From assembly GCA_003415625.1 (NCBI GenBank), contig PYIU01000002.1, forward strand, positions 124,001 to 188,000: a stretch of 64,000 nt of DNA. Reading direction: 5' to 3'. This DNA is from Aquanectria penicillioides. Lineage: Eukaryota > Ascomycota > Sordariomycetes > Hypocreales > Nectriaceae. A model generated the notes under the pieces. That model was not told where the DNA came from and did not search any database. It saw nothing but the letters and a program-made list of their open reading frames with translations. The translations under genes and the position numbers were made by a program. Each line of letters starts with the position of its first letter. Position 1 is the first letter of the stretch. Of this stretch, positions 10,858 through 22,480 are shown piece after piece.

Positions 10858-12720
10858 TTGAACATGACTGGCCGCATCTGGTTGTCTCCCGGCATGCCTC
10901 AGTCCAACAAGATCAGATTTGCAAGTGGAATTCAGCAAATGAACATTGAGCACCGGATCAAACTCATCGCCTATACGAATAATCACTATTACGATCTCAA
11001 GTTTGTCGATCGGCGACAGGCGTTGGCGTTGGTAAAAAGAATGGATGCCCTGGCTTTACTAAGCTCCACATCGGCGGTGAAGCAACCAACGGCGAAGCAG
11101 TTGATCGAGGTTGTTTTTCGACTGGCCGTTGAAGTTTAGGACCTCGCAACTGTACGAAATCTTCTTCAAAGTGGGAGGGACCCGAATGATTAGCTCTGCC
11201 GGTATGGAGATGATTGCAACAAACTGTGACTCCTCTGCAACTCTCTTCTGGAATGGAATCCATCAATGGCGAAACTCTTTATTGAGAGAAACATTTGAGC
11301 TACTGAGCCCGACAGTAGTTGAGAGAAGAGCGCTTTAGTTCTCGCCATTCTCGGCTGGTCTAATCGGCTATTGTGAGTTATTGGGGAGACAGAAATTTCT
11401 TCCCCGGGGACTAAGGTCAGCGGATTTACTGCGAGGAGCGTCAGATTTGTATTATTTCTGATTGGTCATGGCGTAGAGATTTACCCTGATGATCTTGGAC
11501 TTAACCCACGTCTTCAGAATTATCTTCATGAGCACTACGGACAATTGCGTCTGGATTGGTTCTCACCACTTGCGATGGCTTCGGCGTCTCAGCTTACAGA
11601 GGTTGTGGATATATTTTTGAGCCTACCCCTGATAAAATGACGGATGATTACGTGGATAAACTTTATTAAATGGCTCCTTGAAACACTGTTCTGCGTGGGG
11701 TATTCATTATTCAGGATTCAAGTCAGAAGTTGAAGTGGTTCAAGCTGATTCATTGTTTTTTAGCGACATGCCTCAATTCTCCCGAAGCTGATTCAACGAC
11801 TTTTCGAAGTAGGAACTGATATAAATCGCCAAATACATCGCATTGATCATTCCCTTACTATCTTGGAAACTGTGGCATATTCACCTCGCTGGTGCCTGGA
11901 ATCGATGGATCTCATGACCATGTCTCAACACACTCTCCGGGGCTCATCCAAATGTCTATCTTCTACCACAACGCCCCATTGGCCACGTATTTCACAAAGA
12001 TCGGATTTGATGTCAATGGTATAGGCCAATTCAGAGGTGTCCCTGACACTCCCCTGTGCGCCGCCATCAGAGACAGCAACGAAAACCTAGTGTCGTTGCT
12101 CTTAGAGTATGGCGCTCAATATGAAGGTTCGTGCGGAGGGTGTACATGTGGCCATGAGCGTCATATAAGCTCCCTAATGGCGGCTGTGAAGTATAGTATT
12201 GCTAACCTAATTCAGAAACTGATCTGCATCGGTGCAAAAATTAATCGGCATGTGTTACGTGCCCAGAGCGTGATATGCTGGGGACTGACGTGGAGGAGGA
12301 AAGCCACCGGTGAATCACTGGGAGGTTATAAATGGGAGGCTTAAAAGCAATGATTACAGAGGACAGAGGACAGAGATCAATCTTACACCTATTACCCCCC
12401 TACCTTCTATACACCAGCTATTTACTAGTTCTTCGGATCCCTTCACTCCTCTCATCTATCAAGGCCACCACGCTCTCACAGTCCTGCGGAGGGTTTGATT
12501 GAGAGACATGATATTATGCGATACCTTCTCGATGCTGGTTTTAACCCGAGTGCCGTTGTCGAGTCACGTAAAAACGAGTGCCAATCTCTGATACACGAGG
12601 CTGATGTCAATGCAGCGGCTGCAAGACTTGCGGACGAACCGCACTTGAAGGTCAGCACTCGACATCGCAAAGCTGCTTTAGTATCATGGAGCCGGGCTTG
12701 GGAGCGAAAACCGACATAGT
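10858..12720 (+). pseudogene. Ankyrin-repeat protein gene, heavily decayed
   Basis: Scattered ankyrin-like segments occur in order but are interrupted by stops and frame changes. In one frame lie DLATVRNLLQSGRDPND (11140-11190), LIGHGVEIYPDD with PLAMASASQLTEVVDIFLS (about 11458-11637) and SILPKLIQRLFEVGTDINRQ (about 11770-11830). In another lie PLCAAIRDSNENLVSLLLEYGA (12050-12115), SSLMAAVKYSIANLIQKLI (12168-12225) and RHDIMRYLLDAGFNPS (12500-12555). In-frame stops occur at 11137 and 11188 and a frame change near 11910. Ankyrin repeats mediate protein contacts; partners are unknown. The number of lesions is too high for sequencing error, so this is a relic. Confidence 0.75.
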
Positions 12721-12947
12721 GCTGAAAAGGCGTGTAAAAGAGCAGAGGAGAATGGTTTTTTTTTTTTTTTTTGCAATCCGAGATTTGATCAGACAACACT
12801 TTGATGAGGAAGGTTGAGGAATTTCACAACAATAGCTGGCTCAGTCGTGACTCGTAACTCGAGTCATATTATTTATCAGAATTTGAAGCTAAAAACAGCC
12901 AAATCGTGACCATCAAACATTATTTACTATTACAAGACATGGATTAT
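12721..12947. other. Spacer with poly-T run
   Basis: Holds an uninterrupted run of 17 T (12756-12772) downstream of the ankyrin relic, then the 3' flank of the convergent metalloprotease gene. No poly-A-bearing retrocopy is recognised here. Confidence 0.5.
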
Positions 12948-15155
12948 CTAGTATCCCGCACATTCCTTGGACAGCTCCGTCACTTCCCTACAGCTCCCCG
13001 TGCCTGTCGAAACAGTGCATAGCTGGTCACACGCAACGCCTTCAGCAACCCAAACGCGGTGCTCTTGACCGGGCACGCCCAATCTCCACTGCTTGGTTGT
13101 GTCTGTATCGCCGCCCGAAGCCTTGTAGCCGGGTCGACACGCACAGGCTCCTCGAGGTTTGGCCACCCGGGGATCGGGGAAGATGCACGTCGGGGCCGTC
13201 GTCTTGTCGCAGTTGTTGCTGTGAATGTTGCACCCGGCAGGGCAGACGCCATTTTCGTTTCCATTGTTGTTTGGTGGCTTGGTTGACCCGTCCGTCTTGC
13301 ATGTCGGGCTCGATCCGTCGGGACACTGGGTAGAACCGCCGCAGTTTGGCCATTGACCGATACCGCCGGGACACGTCTGGCTTCCTTGGCCAGTGCATGG
13401 TGCCTTTGTCCCGTCGGCGCACAGCTCAGAAGCGTTGATCTCCTCCAGCTTGCAAGGAGGAGCCGATCCGTCGACGCAGCGAAGGCCGCCCATTGGCTCC
13501 TTGCAGTTGTCGTTGTCGTCGCACGTCACAATTTGCCCAGAGACAATATCAATGGCCTCGTTGGCGCCGGTAGGCGGAGTGGAGCAGGCGTAGATGAGTT
13601 GGTCCAGGAGCTGACTGCCCTGTCTAAACAGCTTTGGAGCTCGGAAGCCAAAGTTGCTCGCGTCACGCGCAACGTTTCGACGTGCAGTTGAGCTATTCCC
13701 GTGGCCTTCAAAGACGGGATAGTCGTTGCAGTACGTGACGCCTCCCTTTGGTGGGGTTCTACGCAAGGTAAAGTAGCTCGAAAAAATATGCACGCGCTGC
13801 TCTGTCGTCCAGGGCATCGCTCCGGCATAGTTGTCCTTGACGATTGAGCCCCGGTTCTGACTGTAGCTCATCCAGTTGGTCACGTCGATGAGTTTTTGGT
13901 CGTTGCAAAAGTTCCAGGTGCTCGCGCCGTTGGACACCGTCTCACAGCACCGCTGCTGCTTCGCCTCCCACATGTTTTTGTCATTTGGAAACTGAAACGT
14001 GTCGTGGATTTCGTCGCTCTCTCCCGTGCATCCGGCACCTGTGGCATCCGGGAAGATGTGAGGGAGATCGAACCAATGTCCGAGTTCGTGAGTCAACGTC
14101 ATGCCGCTGCCAGGAGAGCCCCCTCTCCAGATAACTCCTGGCAGCGTATGCATAGCAACAGCGCAACCGTCGACGAGATGGCCCTTTCTTGTGAGGCTTC
14201 TGCCCAGCGTGCAGTATCCGTTGATGTGTGGCGAAGTGCAGGTATTGTCGTCGATTTGTTCCACGATCCAGATGTTAGCCTCATCGTTGCCGCCATATCG
14301 GTTCTCTGCCTTGATGCGCTCCTGGTAGGCAATCTGCTCCTTGCTGCCCGTCATTCTGTGCTGGGTGAAGCGAGTCCATTCACGCCCGACGTGGTAGTTG
14401 AGAGAGGCGAGGAAGAAGCTGATGCCGACGGGGGCAAACGCCTCATTCGTTCGCTTCAGCTGTTCCTGCAGAATGGTGCTGCTGACGCGGTTGGACGTGG
14501 TAATGTTGGAAGCAAAGACTGTAAAGTGCACCGGCACCTGGATCACTTTGGGGATGCACAACGGGCGAGGGACATTCTTGCTTCTGCGGTCCTTTTTGCG
14601 AGGGACACCTAAAAGGTCAGCCAGTTCAAACATGAAGGCGGGTTACTTACCAATGTTTGTGACTCCCTTCTTGGCCTTCTCCCATAACGCGCCCGTCGTG
14701 CCGCCAATCTTCCATGGGGCGCGACGGTCCAGGGATGATGAACTACTATGCGTCTTGTCCAAGCTGCGCTTTTCACTCGAATCGAGCCCGCAATACGGCA
14801 GATCGACTGCCTTTTGGAACGGCATGGGGTTTTTTAAAAACTCCACCGTGTACTCCATGTGCAGGGTATGGTAGAGATAGTAGTCATCCACGCTGACCTG
14901 GTAGTCGCCTGGCGCATCTCCGTAGCCAGTGTACTCCCCGGTGCCGTTGGTGAGGGAGAAGCCGCTCCCGCCCTTACAAAAATCGCACGTCGCCGTTGGC
15001 GAGTCGCACCACCGGTAGGTCCAAGGCCCGCAAGCAGGATTGGGCGAGGTGGATTCTGGGAGAGCTGGACATTGTGAGTTGGAAATGGGAAACGTTGGCG
15101 GTGCCACCTGGGCGGCAGCGGCCACGCTCAACGATGCGAGAATGTAGCGGAGCAT
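12948..15155 (-). CDS. Secreted zinc metalloprotease, M43/pappalysin-like, with Cys-rich tail
   Basis: Probable secreted endopeptidase of 721 aa. Exons are 15155-14651 and 14608-12948, with a 42-nt intron (GTAAGT to TTTTAG). The ATG at 15155 starts a signal peptide (MLRYILASLSVAAAAQ); a TTG-led extension to 15185 is ignored. A Cys-containing N-terminal module (about residues 20-110) precedes a basic pro-region. The catalytic domain has TLTHELGHWFDLPHIF: His-Glu-x2-His-x5-His is intact, but the usual Gly of HEXXHXXGXXH is Asp. The Met-turn candidate is TNWMSYSQ. The last 200 or so residues are Cys-rich and repetitive (CPDGSSPTC, CADGTKAPC), unlike a minimal M43B protease, and may bind surfaces or protein partners. 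Many open frames on the opposite strand are shadows of its high GC content. Confidence 0.88.
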
Positions 15156-16012
15156 CTTGTCGATGACTGATGAGTTGTCCTTCAAGCTGGCCCTCAGTCT
15201 TTATCAAAGGAACCGAGACAAAGGGGTAAGCAAGCCCAACGTTTCCCAGCTGACCAGCCAGATACTACTAGGACTCCCAAAACAGCCGTCTCTAGCTCGA
15301 GCATAGTCCAGAGTTTAGGAGCAGAAGCTGTTGAATCAGCCTTGTCGGGCTGGAACCCCGCCTACTAGACATTCATCTGGCGTCCGAGAAGTGTTGTGAT
15401 TGGGTCGCCGGGAGCCAAACAGTGTTTGAGTGTGCCTGCGCTGTCTCTTGATAGTGTGTTCAAACTGGTGGCTCTGATTTTGTGTCTCGCTAATAACACA
15501 GCCGCATGACCGGACAAGCGTTGTGCAGTTGAAGAAGGGTAAGCTCAACAGGACATGGCGACGACCGGCGGCTTGGCGTCTGACAGCCAGTTGGATCGCC
15601 ACTTCAGCCGTGATCAGCCCTATGGCTATATTGCGGGTTTCCTGGAGAGTAGCCAAGATGATCCAGCAACGGCTTGGCAGCTGCAATGAAGATCTATCCA
15701 CAAGGCGGTCCCGGATCCTCGGAACGACACGGCAATGTTTGATTATTCCCACGTTGCACAGCCTGCGGTTCGCGACAGTCATGTTATCGCCGAGACTCGC
15801 GGCCCGGTCTAGACCCAGCCCCTCGAGTAGTGCTTAGCTAGCTCACGCCAGCCACCACCGTCGACAATAGTTGGCACTTTATCTCAGCCGCAGCGAGTGA
15901 GACAGGAATGCGCCCTGCGTTAATTTTGGCCTCCTCCTCAGGTCAAGGCCAAATATCACCATCGTCCTGTCTTGCTGTCCATTGATCGACTCTACCATCT
16001 ACCATCACTACC
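15156..16012. other. Intergenic region with a possible gene fragment
   Basis: Divergent promoter region between the protease and the SUR7-like gene. A plus-strand frame from ATG 15555 (MATTGGLASDSQLDRHFSRD) runs 44 codons to a TGA and then continues open for about 40 more. It reads like protein sequence but I recognise no family. It could be a remnant or chance. Confidence 0.35.
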
Positions 16013-17151
16013 ATGTCCAAGTTCGTCAGTCTTCGTGCTCTGCTCACTGCCATTGCCATAGTCGCCCAACTCGCCCTCATATGCGGAGCCGGGCTGGTTT
16101 TGCGGGCTGGCACCGGGTTCCTCGCCAACTCAAAGTATCTGTCTGTGGCTGGAGATCTCTATGTTGTCACTGTAAGTCGCCGACTCGCACTGCGGCTCGG
16201 CCTAACAGTTGCAGATTCGCACCGATCAATACACGCGCAAGGTCGGAGATGAGACCTACACTGGTCTCCCCGACTCGCACGACTTTTCCAAGCAAAAGGA
16301 CTTCTTCTCCATCTACCCCGCACTCTACTGCAGCGGGATGAAAAACGGGGACAAGTATGAGGCTGATTACTGCACGACTTGGGGCAAGCAGCTCTTTGAC
16401 CTTCAGAGGTACGCACGCGACGCCCACATTGTTCAACCATCACTGACCATGCACATGCAGGCTTTGGCGAGTCTGGGGAGTTGATCTGATGGAGAACAAG
16501 CTGATTGGCTCGTCGCCAACAGTCATGTTTGTTGGCCTTCTCACTGCTGCGGCGAGCGCTGGCATCTCGGTTGTATTTTCTCTCATGGCCTGCTGGTTTT
16601 GGAGCACCGTACTGGCCGTCACCGCGTCCTGGGTAAGCATCACGGAAGAAGCATCGGCTCGTGCTAACAGTTACCAGATCAGCGCCATTGCTGGAATTGT
16701 TACAGTGGCCACCTCCTACACCTTTGTCACCAAGCTTACCCGTGAGGTGGCTGATCTGAACACAACTGGGTCTGGGAAAATTGAGACGCAGTCGGGCAAC
16801 ACCTATCTCCGCATCCTATCCATCGGCTGTGCCTTGCCTCTATTGGCGTCACTCTTGTTGACCGTCGTCGTGTGGAGGCTTCGCAGGGAGACTCGAAAGA
16901 AGGGTGCCTCTGGCCCACCCATCCTGCTGAGACTCGTCCGTCGAGCGACTGGATTCGGCAGCGGCAGAGCTACCGCCAAGGAAATGATGGAGTATAAGAA
17001 CCTGGAACAGGAGGTTGGAATCACCTCTAGGGATGGATCTCCAAGCCGCAAGGGACCATGGTCACGAAGGGCCTCTGTGGCAGACGACAGAAGTGAGCCT
17101 TTTACGCGGGAGACGGCTTATGAACCTATGAGACATCGCTCAGTGGGTTAA
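16013..17151 (+). CDS. SUR7/PalI-like four-pass plasma-membrane protein
   Basis: Predicted 332-aa tetraspan membrane protein of the fungal SUR7/Rim9(PalI) type, a family linked to plasma-membrane domains (eisosomes), cell-wall stress and pH sensing. Exons are 16013-16171, 16215-16408, 16461-16632 and 16678-17151. The layout is typical: an N-terminal helix (LLTAIAIVAQLALICGAGLV), a long extracellular loop with two Cys (ALYCSG and ADYCTTW), then three helices and a cytoplasmic tail rich in basic and Ser residues. The third intron (16633-16677, GTAAGC, GCTAAC, CCAG) is 45 nt and lacks a stop, so it can be missed as coding; its branch site and its position inside a helix argue for removal. Confidence 0.8.
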
Positions 17152-17436
17152 TTGGCAAACTGAGTGAACTGTAGCTGCATGTACTTAATCAACCAAAGGA
17201 GCATTGCCAATGGATTCTCGGATCGATACGAGTTATCCGTGGAACTAGCCCTTTCCGTGATAAGTTTCACCCACTTGGGACGGCCTGAAACGGCTACTGC
17301 GATGTACTTTTGTGCTGAACCAATGACGTGCAAGATAATCACCGGCGGGGTTGTCTTTTTGTTCCTCGCCAATGTTCGTGGCCGAATATAAAACTCCAGG
17401 TTCCATTGAATTGTCTTTTACCTTCAAGCTGTCACC

Positions 17437-18690
17437 ATGGCCACTGTATACACCGAGGCAGAGTGGACTCGGATGCGCCCGCATATTACGCGACTGTACC
17501 TGGATGAAGCCAAGCCGCTAAAGGAAGTCCTTGAGACAATGCGGCTGATCCATGGCTTCCATGCATCGTGAGTGCACCTGCATTTCCCCAGAGGACCAGC
17601 TAACAGGAGAAGTCCCCGAATGTACAAGCACCGGCTGCAAAAATGGGGCTTGGAAAAGAAGTGGAAGGAAAAGGAGGTTGTCCAGATGTGTCTTTTGAAA
17701 CAGCAACGAGCGGCTCTCGGAAAAGGCTCCCTGTTTGTCATACGAGGGAGGCCTGTCGACTGGGGCCAAGTCGAGAGATACCTGCACCGCAGGCCAGATT
17801 TGCAGACCAAGTTCAAAGCCGGAATGCTCACAATGGACCCTGATACCAGGGTCATTTGCCGCTCGCCGTCTCCGGGACCGGTTATGCATGCTTCTGGCTC
17901 GCTGCAGTCCACGGATGCGCTGGTGCGGCTGCTAAGCGGCTACTACGAGACAGCTCCGGTGAGTCGCGAGGATCCGACTGCAATTCGGTTTTATAGGAGG
18001 CTAGACCAAGCCCGGACGATGATTTTGGCTGGCATCATACAGCCGGGCTTTCAGGCTCTGAACAAGTCGCTGGACGACCTCAGATATGTAGTAAAAGCCG
18101 AGGACGCCACTCTCGTATTTCACTTATGTGATGTCGTGTGTGCCTTTGACCAGCGCCACAAGGACCTGGCGCTCAAGGTGATACGGCACATTTGCGACAT
18201 CTTGTTTGCCACATTCGGCAACCATCCTCTGCTCTTGCTGGTGCGCTCGCTCATTCAAGTCCCGGACGCGGATCGCTGCAATGTGATTGCGAGGATCTTG
18301 GAGTCGGTGATTGACCGTTTCAAAGTATCTGGGCCAATTGAGAGACTAAAATGTCACCAGCTTTTGCTTTTAGATTCCATGGGGCTGGAGAACGCAGCGT
18401 CTTTGCCCGAAGCAGATCCAAATACTCGCGACGCAAGCATGGTGGCGTATATCTCGAGATTTGCTGAGCGGCTCATCTCGAGGGGGGAATTCGGGCAAGC
18501 AGAAAGGCAGTTAGAAGGCATGCTTTCTTGGTTGCAAGGCGCTCCGCAACATCCGGCTTGGGCTGATTTACAGCTGTCGTACTTTCACCTCCAGGCACAT
18601 GGAAAGTTTTCCACTGGAAATTACCATGCTGGACATGCCTGGCTCGAGATGGTTCAGGATCATAGTGCAAAGTATTTCCCCGAAATGTGA
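17437..18690 (+). CDS. Clr5-domain protein
   Basis: Protein of 404 aa from exons 17437-17567 and 17607-18690 (39-nt intron with GCTAACAG at its end). The first 60 or so residues match the Clr5 domain: EWTRMRPHITRLYLDEAKPL, then HGFHAS and, across the intron, MYKHRLQKWGLEKKWKEKE. In fission yeast Clr5 has been linked to silencing; in filamentous fungi this domain occurs in many accessory proteins of unknown role. The remaining 300 residues look helical (perhaps TPR-like, given LISRGEFGQAERQLEGMLSWL) and carry no recognised catalytic site. Likely nuclear, by family only. Confidence 0.85.
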
Positions 18691-19310
18691 ATTTCAAAGT
18701 CATCCTGTTCAATTATGTTGAAATGTTCCTTGTGCCACTGAAAGCTCAGGCTGCCCTTCATCCCGTCTAAAGTACATGTTCCACATCCAGGTCCAGGGTT
18801 CAGACTAATAAGCTTATTCGGCTGCATCCCTTCACCATTTCACCGTTGCCCACTACATCCACTCCAACAGCACAATAGGATTGACATCGCAAGCGACACA
18901 CCCAAGTCAAGCTTCTCCTTATCACGCATGATTCAATGTGCAATTCAACTCTGACCTGAGCTACAGACAACGCAGTATGGTCTCACCGTTCGGCTCTGTC
19001 TTGGCATGGGTTTCAAAAATAACAACGCAGGCGTTGATCCCCGTTTGTACATTATCCCTGGAATGGCATCGTCCCCGTTTCACCACCGTCGAATACTCCA
19101 CCAATGAGGCTCAACGTAGTCTACAACACGGTTAAGGCGACTACCCACGACCCGGCGTCAACTCTGACTTGAATATTTAAACCTGCCGCTCTGCCAATCA
19201 TTCCACTTCACTACTCTCGTTCTCATCACTCTCATTCTCGTCTCTTTCTTCACTCGCTAGTCGATTCATTCGTTGCCCTGGAGGCTATTTACCAATTACT
19301 CTCTTTCAAA
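18691..19310. other. Intergenic region, promoter of the AA9 gene
   Basis: No gene is seen. The last 120 bases are a strong pyrimidine tract (TTCACTACTCTCGTTCTC and similar), typical of highly expressed fungal genes, with GAATATTTAAAC about 140 bases before the ATG. Confidence 0.5.
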
Positions 19311-20156
19311 ATGAAGTTCGCTGCCCTTCCCGTCGCTCTCGCTGCCATGCCTCTGGTTTCAGCCCATTACTTCTTCCCTCATCTGTACATCAACGACGTC
19401 AAGTCTACAGAGTTTGAGTACGTACGCCGCTCGACCCAGGGCTACCAGCCTCACTTTGGCTTCGACATCCTGTCCAGCAACGACATGCGCTGCAACACGG
19501 GTGCTCAGGCCAACGCCGGGTCTACCAAGCTTGCCAGCGTGAATGCCGGCGACACCATTGGCTTTGGCACCAACCTCGACGGCACCATTCAGCATCCAGG
19601 CCCTATCCAGGTTTACATGTCCCGGGCCACCAACGACGATGTTGCGTCGTATGATGGATCCGGCGACTGGTTCAAGGTCTATGAACTGGGTGCCAACTTT
19701 CCCATGGAAAGCTCTGGCCAGAACTGGCTCGTCTGGGGCAAAAACCGCATCGATTTTCAGATTCCGGCCGAAGTTCCAAGCGGACAGTACCTCGTGCGAA
19801 TCGAGCATCTCGCCCTGCACCGTCCCTCTGGCACCGAGTTTTACTTCAATTGCGCCCACGTTGAGGTCACCAACACGGAATCTGCCCTCGAACCATCCGA
19901 CTTGGTTAAGATCCCCGGCGTGTACAACAGCAAAACGGAGGGACTCTCTCCCAACTACAGCATCTACGGTGGCGGCACTTCGTACCCCATGCCCGGTCCC
20001 AACGTGTTCCCTAACGGCTCTGAGCAGTCTGCTACGACCACAAGCCCCGCTGCAGTTGCCAGCGCAACTCCCTCTGCCATCACTAGCTCTACCCCTACCG
20101 CCGTTTCTTATGGTTGCAACAGTGCCAAGTTCCGTCGCCAGTACCGAGATGAGTAG
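19311..20156 (+). CDS. AA9 lytic polysaccharide monooxygenase
   Basis: Secreted copper enzyme that oxidatively cleaves cellulose or related glucans. It is 281 aa, with no intron. The signal peptide MKFAALPVALAAMPLVSA ends before His-19, which becomes the N-terminal copper ligand of the histidine brace. The second copper His is in TIQHPGPIQVYMS. The active-site segment is LALHRPSGTEFYFNCAHVEV: the axial Tyr of the FY motif is present, but the usual Gln two residues before it is Glu. Cys pair candidates are in MRCNTG and FNCAH. A Ser/Thr-rich tail follows (SATTTSPAAVASATPSA) and there is no CBM1; the C-terminus ends in CNSAKFRRQYRDE. Exact regioselectivity cannot be read from the sequence. Confidence 0.92.
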   Translation: MKFAALPVALAAMPLVSAHYFFPHLYINDVKSTEFEYVRRSTQGYQPHFGFDILSSNDMRCNTGAQANAGSTKLASVNAGDTIGFGTNLDGTIQHPGPIQVYMSRATNDDVASYDGSGDWFKVYELGANFPMESSGQNWLVWGKNRIDFQIPAEVPSGQYLVRIEHLALHRPSGTEFYFNCAHVEVTNTESALEPSDLVKIPGVYNSKTEGLSPNYSIYGGGTSYPMPGPNVFPNGSEQSATTTSPAAVASATPSAITSSTPTAVSYGCNSAKFRRQYRDE

Positions 20157-21771
20157 GCAGTTTTATACTCCCGAGAGCTCCCGGTACAAAGAAGCAAGAC
20201 AATGGGCGGGTGGTGATGAGCTGTGGAAGATGGTGTGAATTTACACATGTATTTATTACAGCTCATGGAGCTTCTAATACCATGTAGATAGATGTAAGAA
20301 CTCGAAAGGGTTTTTAAAATGGAGAATACAATACTTTTATCGCATCCAATGGCTCAGCGCTGATCGATTGATCTCGTGTTATCCCTTGAGCGCCGAATTC
20401 ACTAAGGCATGTAGACTTGGCTGTGAGCAGCTCTAGTGGAAATACCAACGTCATTAGACGGCGGCGGACATATCTAATAGCACCCAGTGGAGAGAAGTAA
20501 CGTTGAGATTATGCACACCCAGAAGATGATTCGGTGCATGGTATGGCCAACAACTCGTAGCATGAGGAATGCGACAGCGGCCTTGCCAGTCGCAAGATTG
20601 AATATGGAATGGCTTGCCTAATAGGCTTGAATTTTGTTGCTTGAATATAGTCAAGGAGAGAAAGAGAAGCATAGGTATATGAAGAAAAGTCCGTGCAACA
20701 GAATGCCGAGAAACTTCAAGGTACGGCGATTCGCGACGATGGTATCCGCCTACACAAGTCTTGTCCCACTGGAGCGGAATTCCTGGAGCCGAGGCCGACC
20801 AGATTCAACAAAGGTGAGTTGTGGAACAAAAAACCCCGGAGGCATAGAATATTGCTAGATATCAATATAGGCATTTCGGAATCAAGGTGGATAGATGTTT
20901 GGTTAAGCTCTCGACTCGACCGTTAGATCTCCAAACATGCTATTTTCGTTGTTAGAAATTGTCTTGTGCCACTATCTCGATGTATTTGTGGGTATCCTGA
21001 GTTTCTACTCTGGGGCTTGAGGCCGGCCTGTTCGGCCCGAATCTCGGTGACGATCGCGCTGGGCTCGGCACTAGGGTCGTGTCGGGGACTCCAGCTCGAC
21101 TGAACGGATTCGCTACAAAGAAGAATGCGATGCGAACCAATACTGATCTTGCGAGAAATGTTTGGGATTCTCGCAATATCCTGTGTTGAAGTCTTTTGAT
21201 CTGGCTGGGAGCAATGCGTTTAACAGGGAGAACACGTTGGATAACTCCACTTTGTTTTCTTTACGTGATTGCTTCATCGGCATGTCGTGGAGCGTCTACC
21301 TATAAACAGGTGCCCTCGAATCCACACATTCACAAACTTGAGGTGACTTAATGAAGCGTATAGAGACGCCGATCTCGGCAGAGTAATTCCAAAGTTCCAG
21401 TCATGGTACCAAAGGCATCGCCAAGTTTGTGTAATAGCGGAGAATCGCATATGAGCCGGTGCTTGGGCTAACTCGCTCCAATGTAGGATGGGGCCTAAGA
21501 TGGAAAATCCAGTGCTAGACCTATTGATGCCCCAAAAGCTAAATCAATGGGTCCGCGTCGCCATCCCGCACAAGGATGCTGATGAGTCCTGCATAGTTTC
21601 GCTCTTGGTCGGCCGCCATATGCCTCTCGCGTCTCCGAAGCCCAGCCAATTTTTATCTACTGCTTTATTTTGGATCGACATGCAATCCTTGGCAACTTGA
21701 CTTGGCCACTACGCATCGTCAACTTGCCACTCCTTAGATTTCCACTACCCACAGCAACAAAATGGCAATAC
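20157..21771. other. Long intergenic region
   Basis: About 1.6 kb with only short, unsupported open frames on both strands. No repeat or RNA was recognised. Confidence 0.45.
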
Positions 21772-22187
21772 ATGATCAATTTCAACAAGCCATGCAACAT
21801 TTGCCGGCAACGCAAAGTTAGGTGCGATAAAGGCCGACCATGCAGCAACTGTGCTCGCCATCACATTTCTGCTATCTAATACCCCGTGAGAGTCAGTGGT
21901 GGGCCAGCATCTGCTTCAAGACCGGGCTGGATAGATTAGAACGCATCGTGGAAGACCTAGCAGCCCATACTTCATCAAACTCGGGGTCTGACCAGAGAAG
22001 CTTCTCGCAATCAACCAGTCCCCTTAGCAGTTGTGATGACCTCAACGAGAGTCTCTCTGAAGCAGGCACCCAAGTTTCCCGCTCGACCATTTCTTACTGC
22101 ATCCCACCAGATTCATGGACGAATGTGCTACAGATTGAAATCTCAAAGGAGCAAATGTTAAATATTCGCTTGGATGGGATCGCGTAA
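21772..22187 (+). pseudogene. Zn2Cys6 transcription factor relic
   Basis: Begins at ATG 21772 with NKPCNICRQRKVRCDKGRPC followed by SNC, five of the six zinc-cluster Cys. The frame then runs into TAA within HHISAI. The sixth Cys and the usual coiled-coil linker (TGLDRLERIVEDLAAH) are in the neighbouring frame, which needs one extra base near 21870. That second frame ends at 22187 after only about 115 codons, so the regulatory domain is missing. One frameshift plus a C-terminal truncation make it a true relic rather than a pure sequencing slip. Confidence 0.75.
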
Positions 22188-22480
22188 CGGCCCAGCTGAA
22201 CCAAGCAAATATGATGCAAAGTCAAGTCCTTTTCTAATTCGCATCCAGACCCGCTAGTCTTATACGGGTAATTCTGAAGCTGTCTCAACGCTTCCGGGGC
22301 TTGCCCATAGCCTTGCTGGACGAATCGGTATCCATCAAGACCTAGCATAGGTTACCGAATAGTCGTGTGGGTTTAAAGATTGATGATTGAAGTACATCTA
22401 TACTATGAAGACTCATACATGGATCACAACACCATCTTTCGTACAATCCAACTCTTGTCTTCACCGAATCCAACAGTCAC
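22188..22480. other. Short convergent spacer
   Basis: Lies between the regulator relic and the 3' end of the secreted-protein gene. Nothing recognised. Confidence 0.4.

Noticed and set aside
13059..14874. Several long plus-strand open frames
   Set aside because: They lie opposite the metalloprotease exon and come from its GC-rich codon use; the minus strand has signal peptide, zinc motif and Met-turn.
16633..16677. Coding read-through in the SUR7-like gene
   Set aside because: The 45 bases are open and in frame, but GTAAGC, GCTAAC and CCAG are all present, and their translation would put a charged stretch within a membrane helix.
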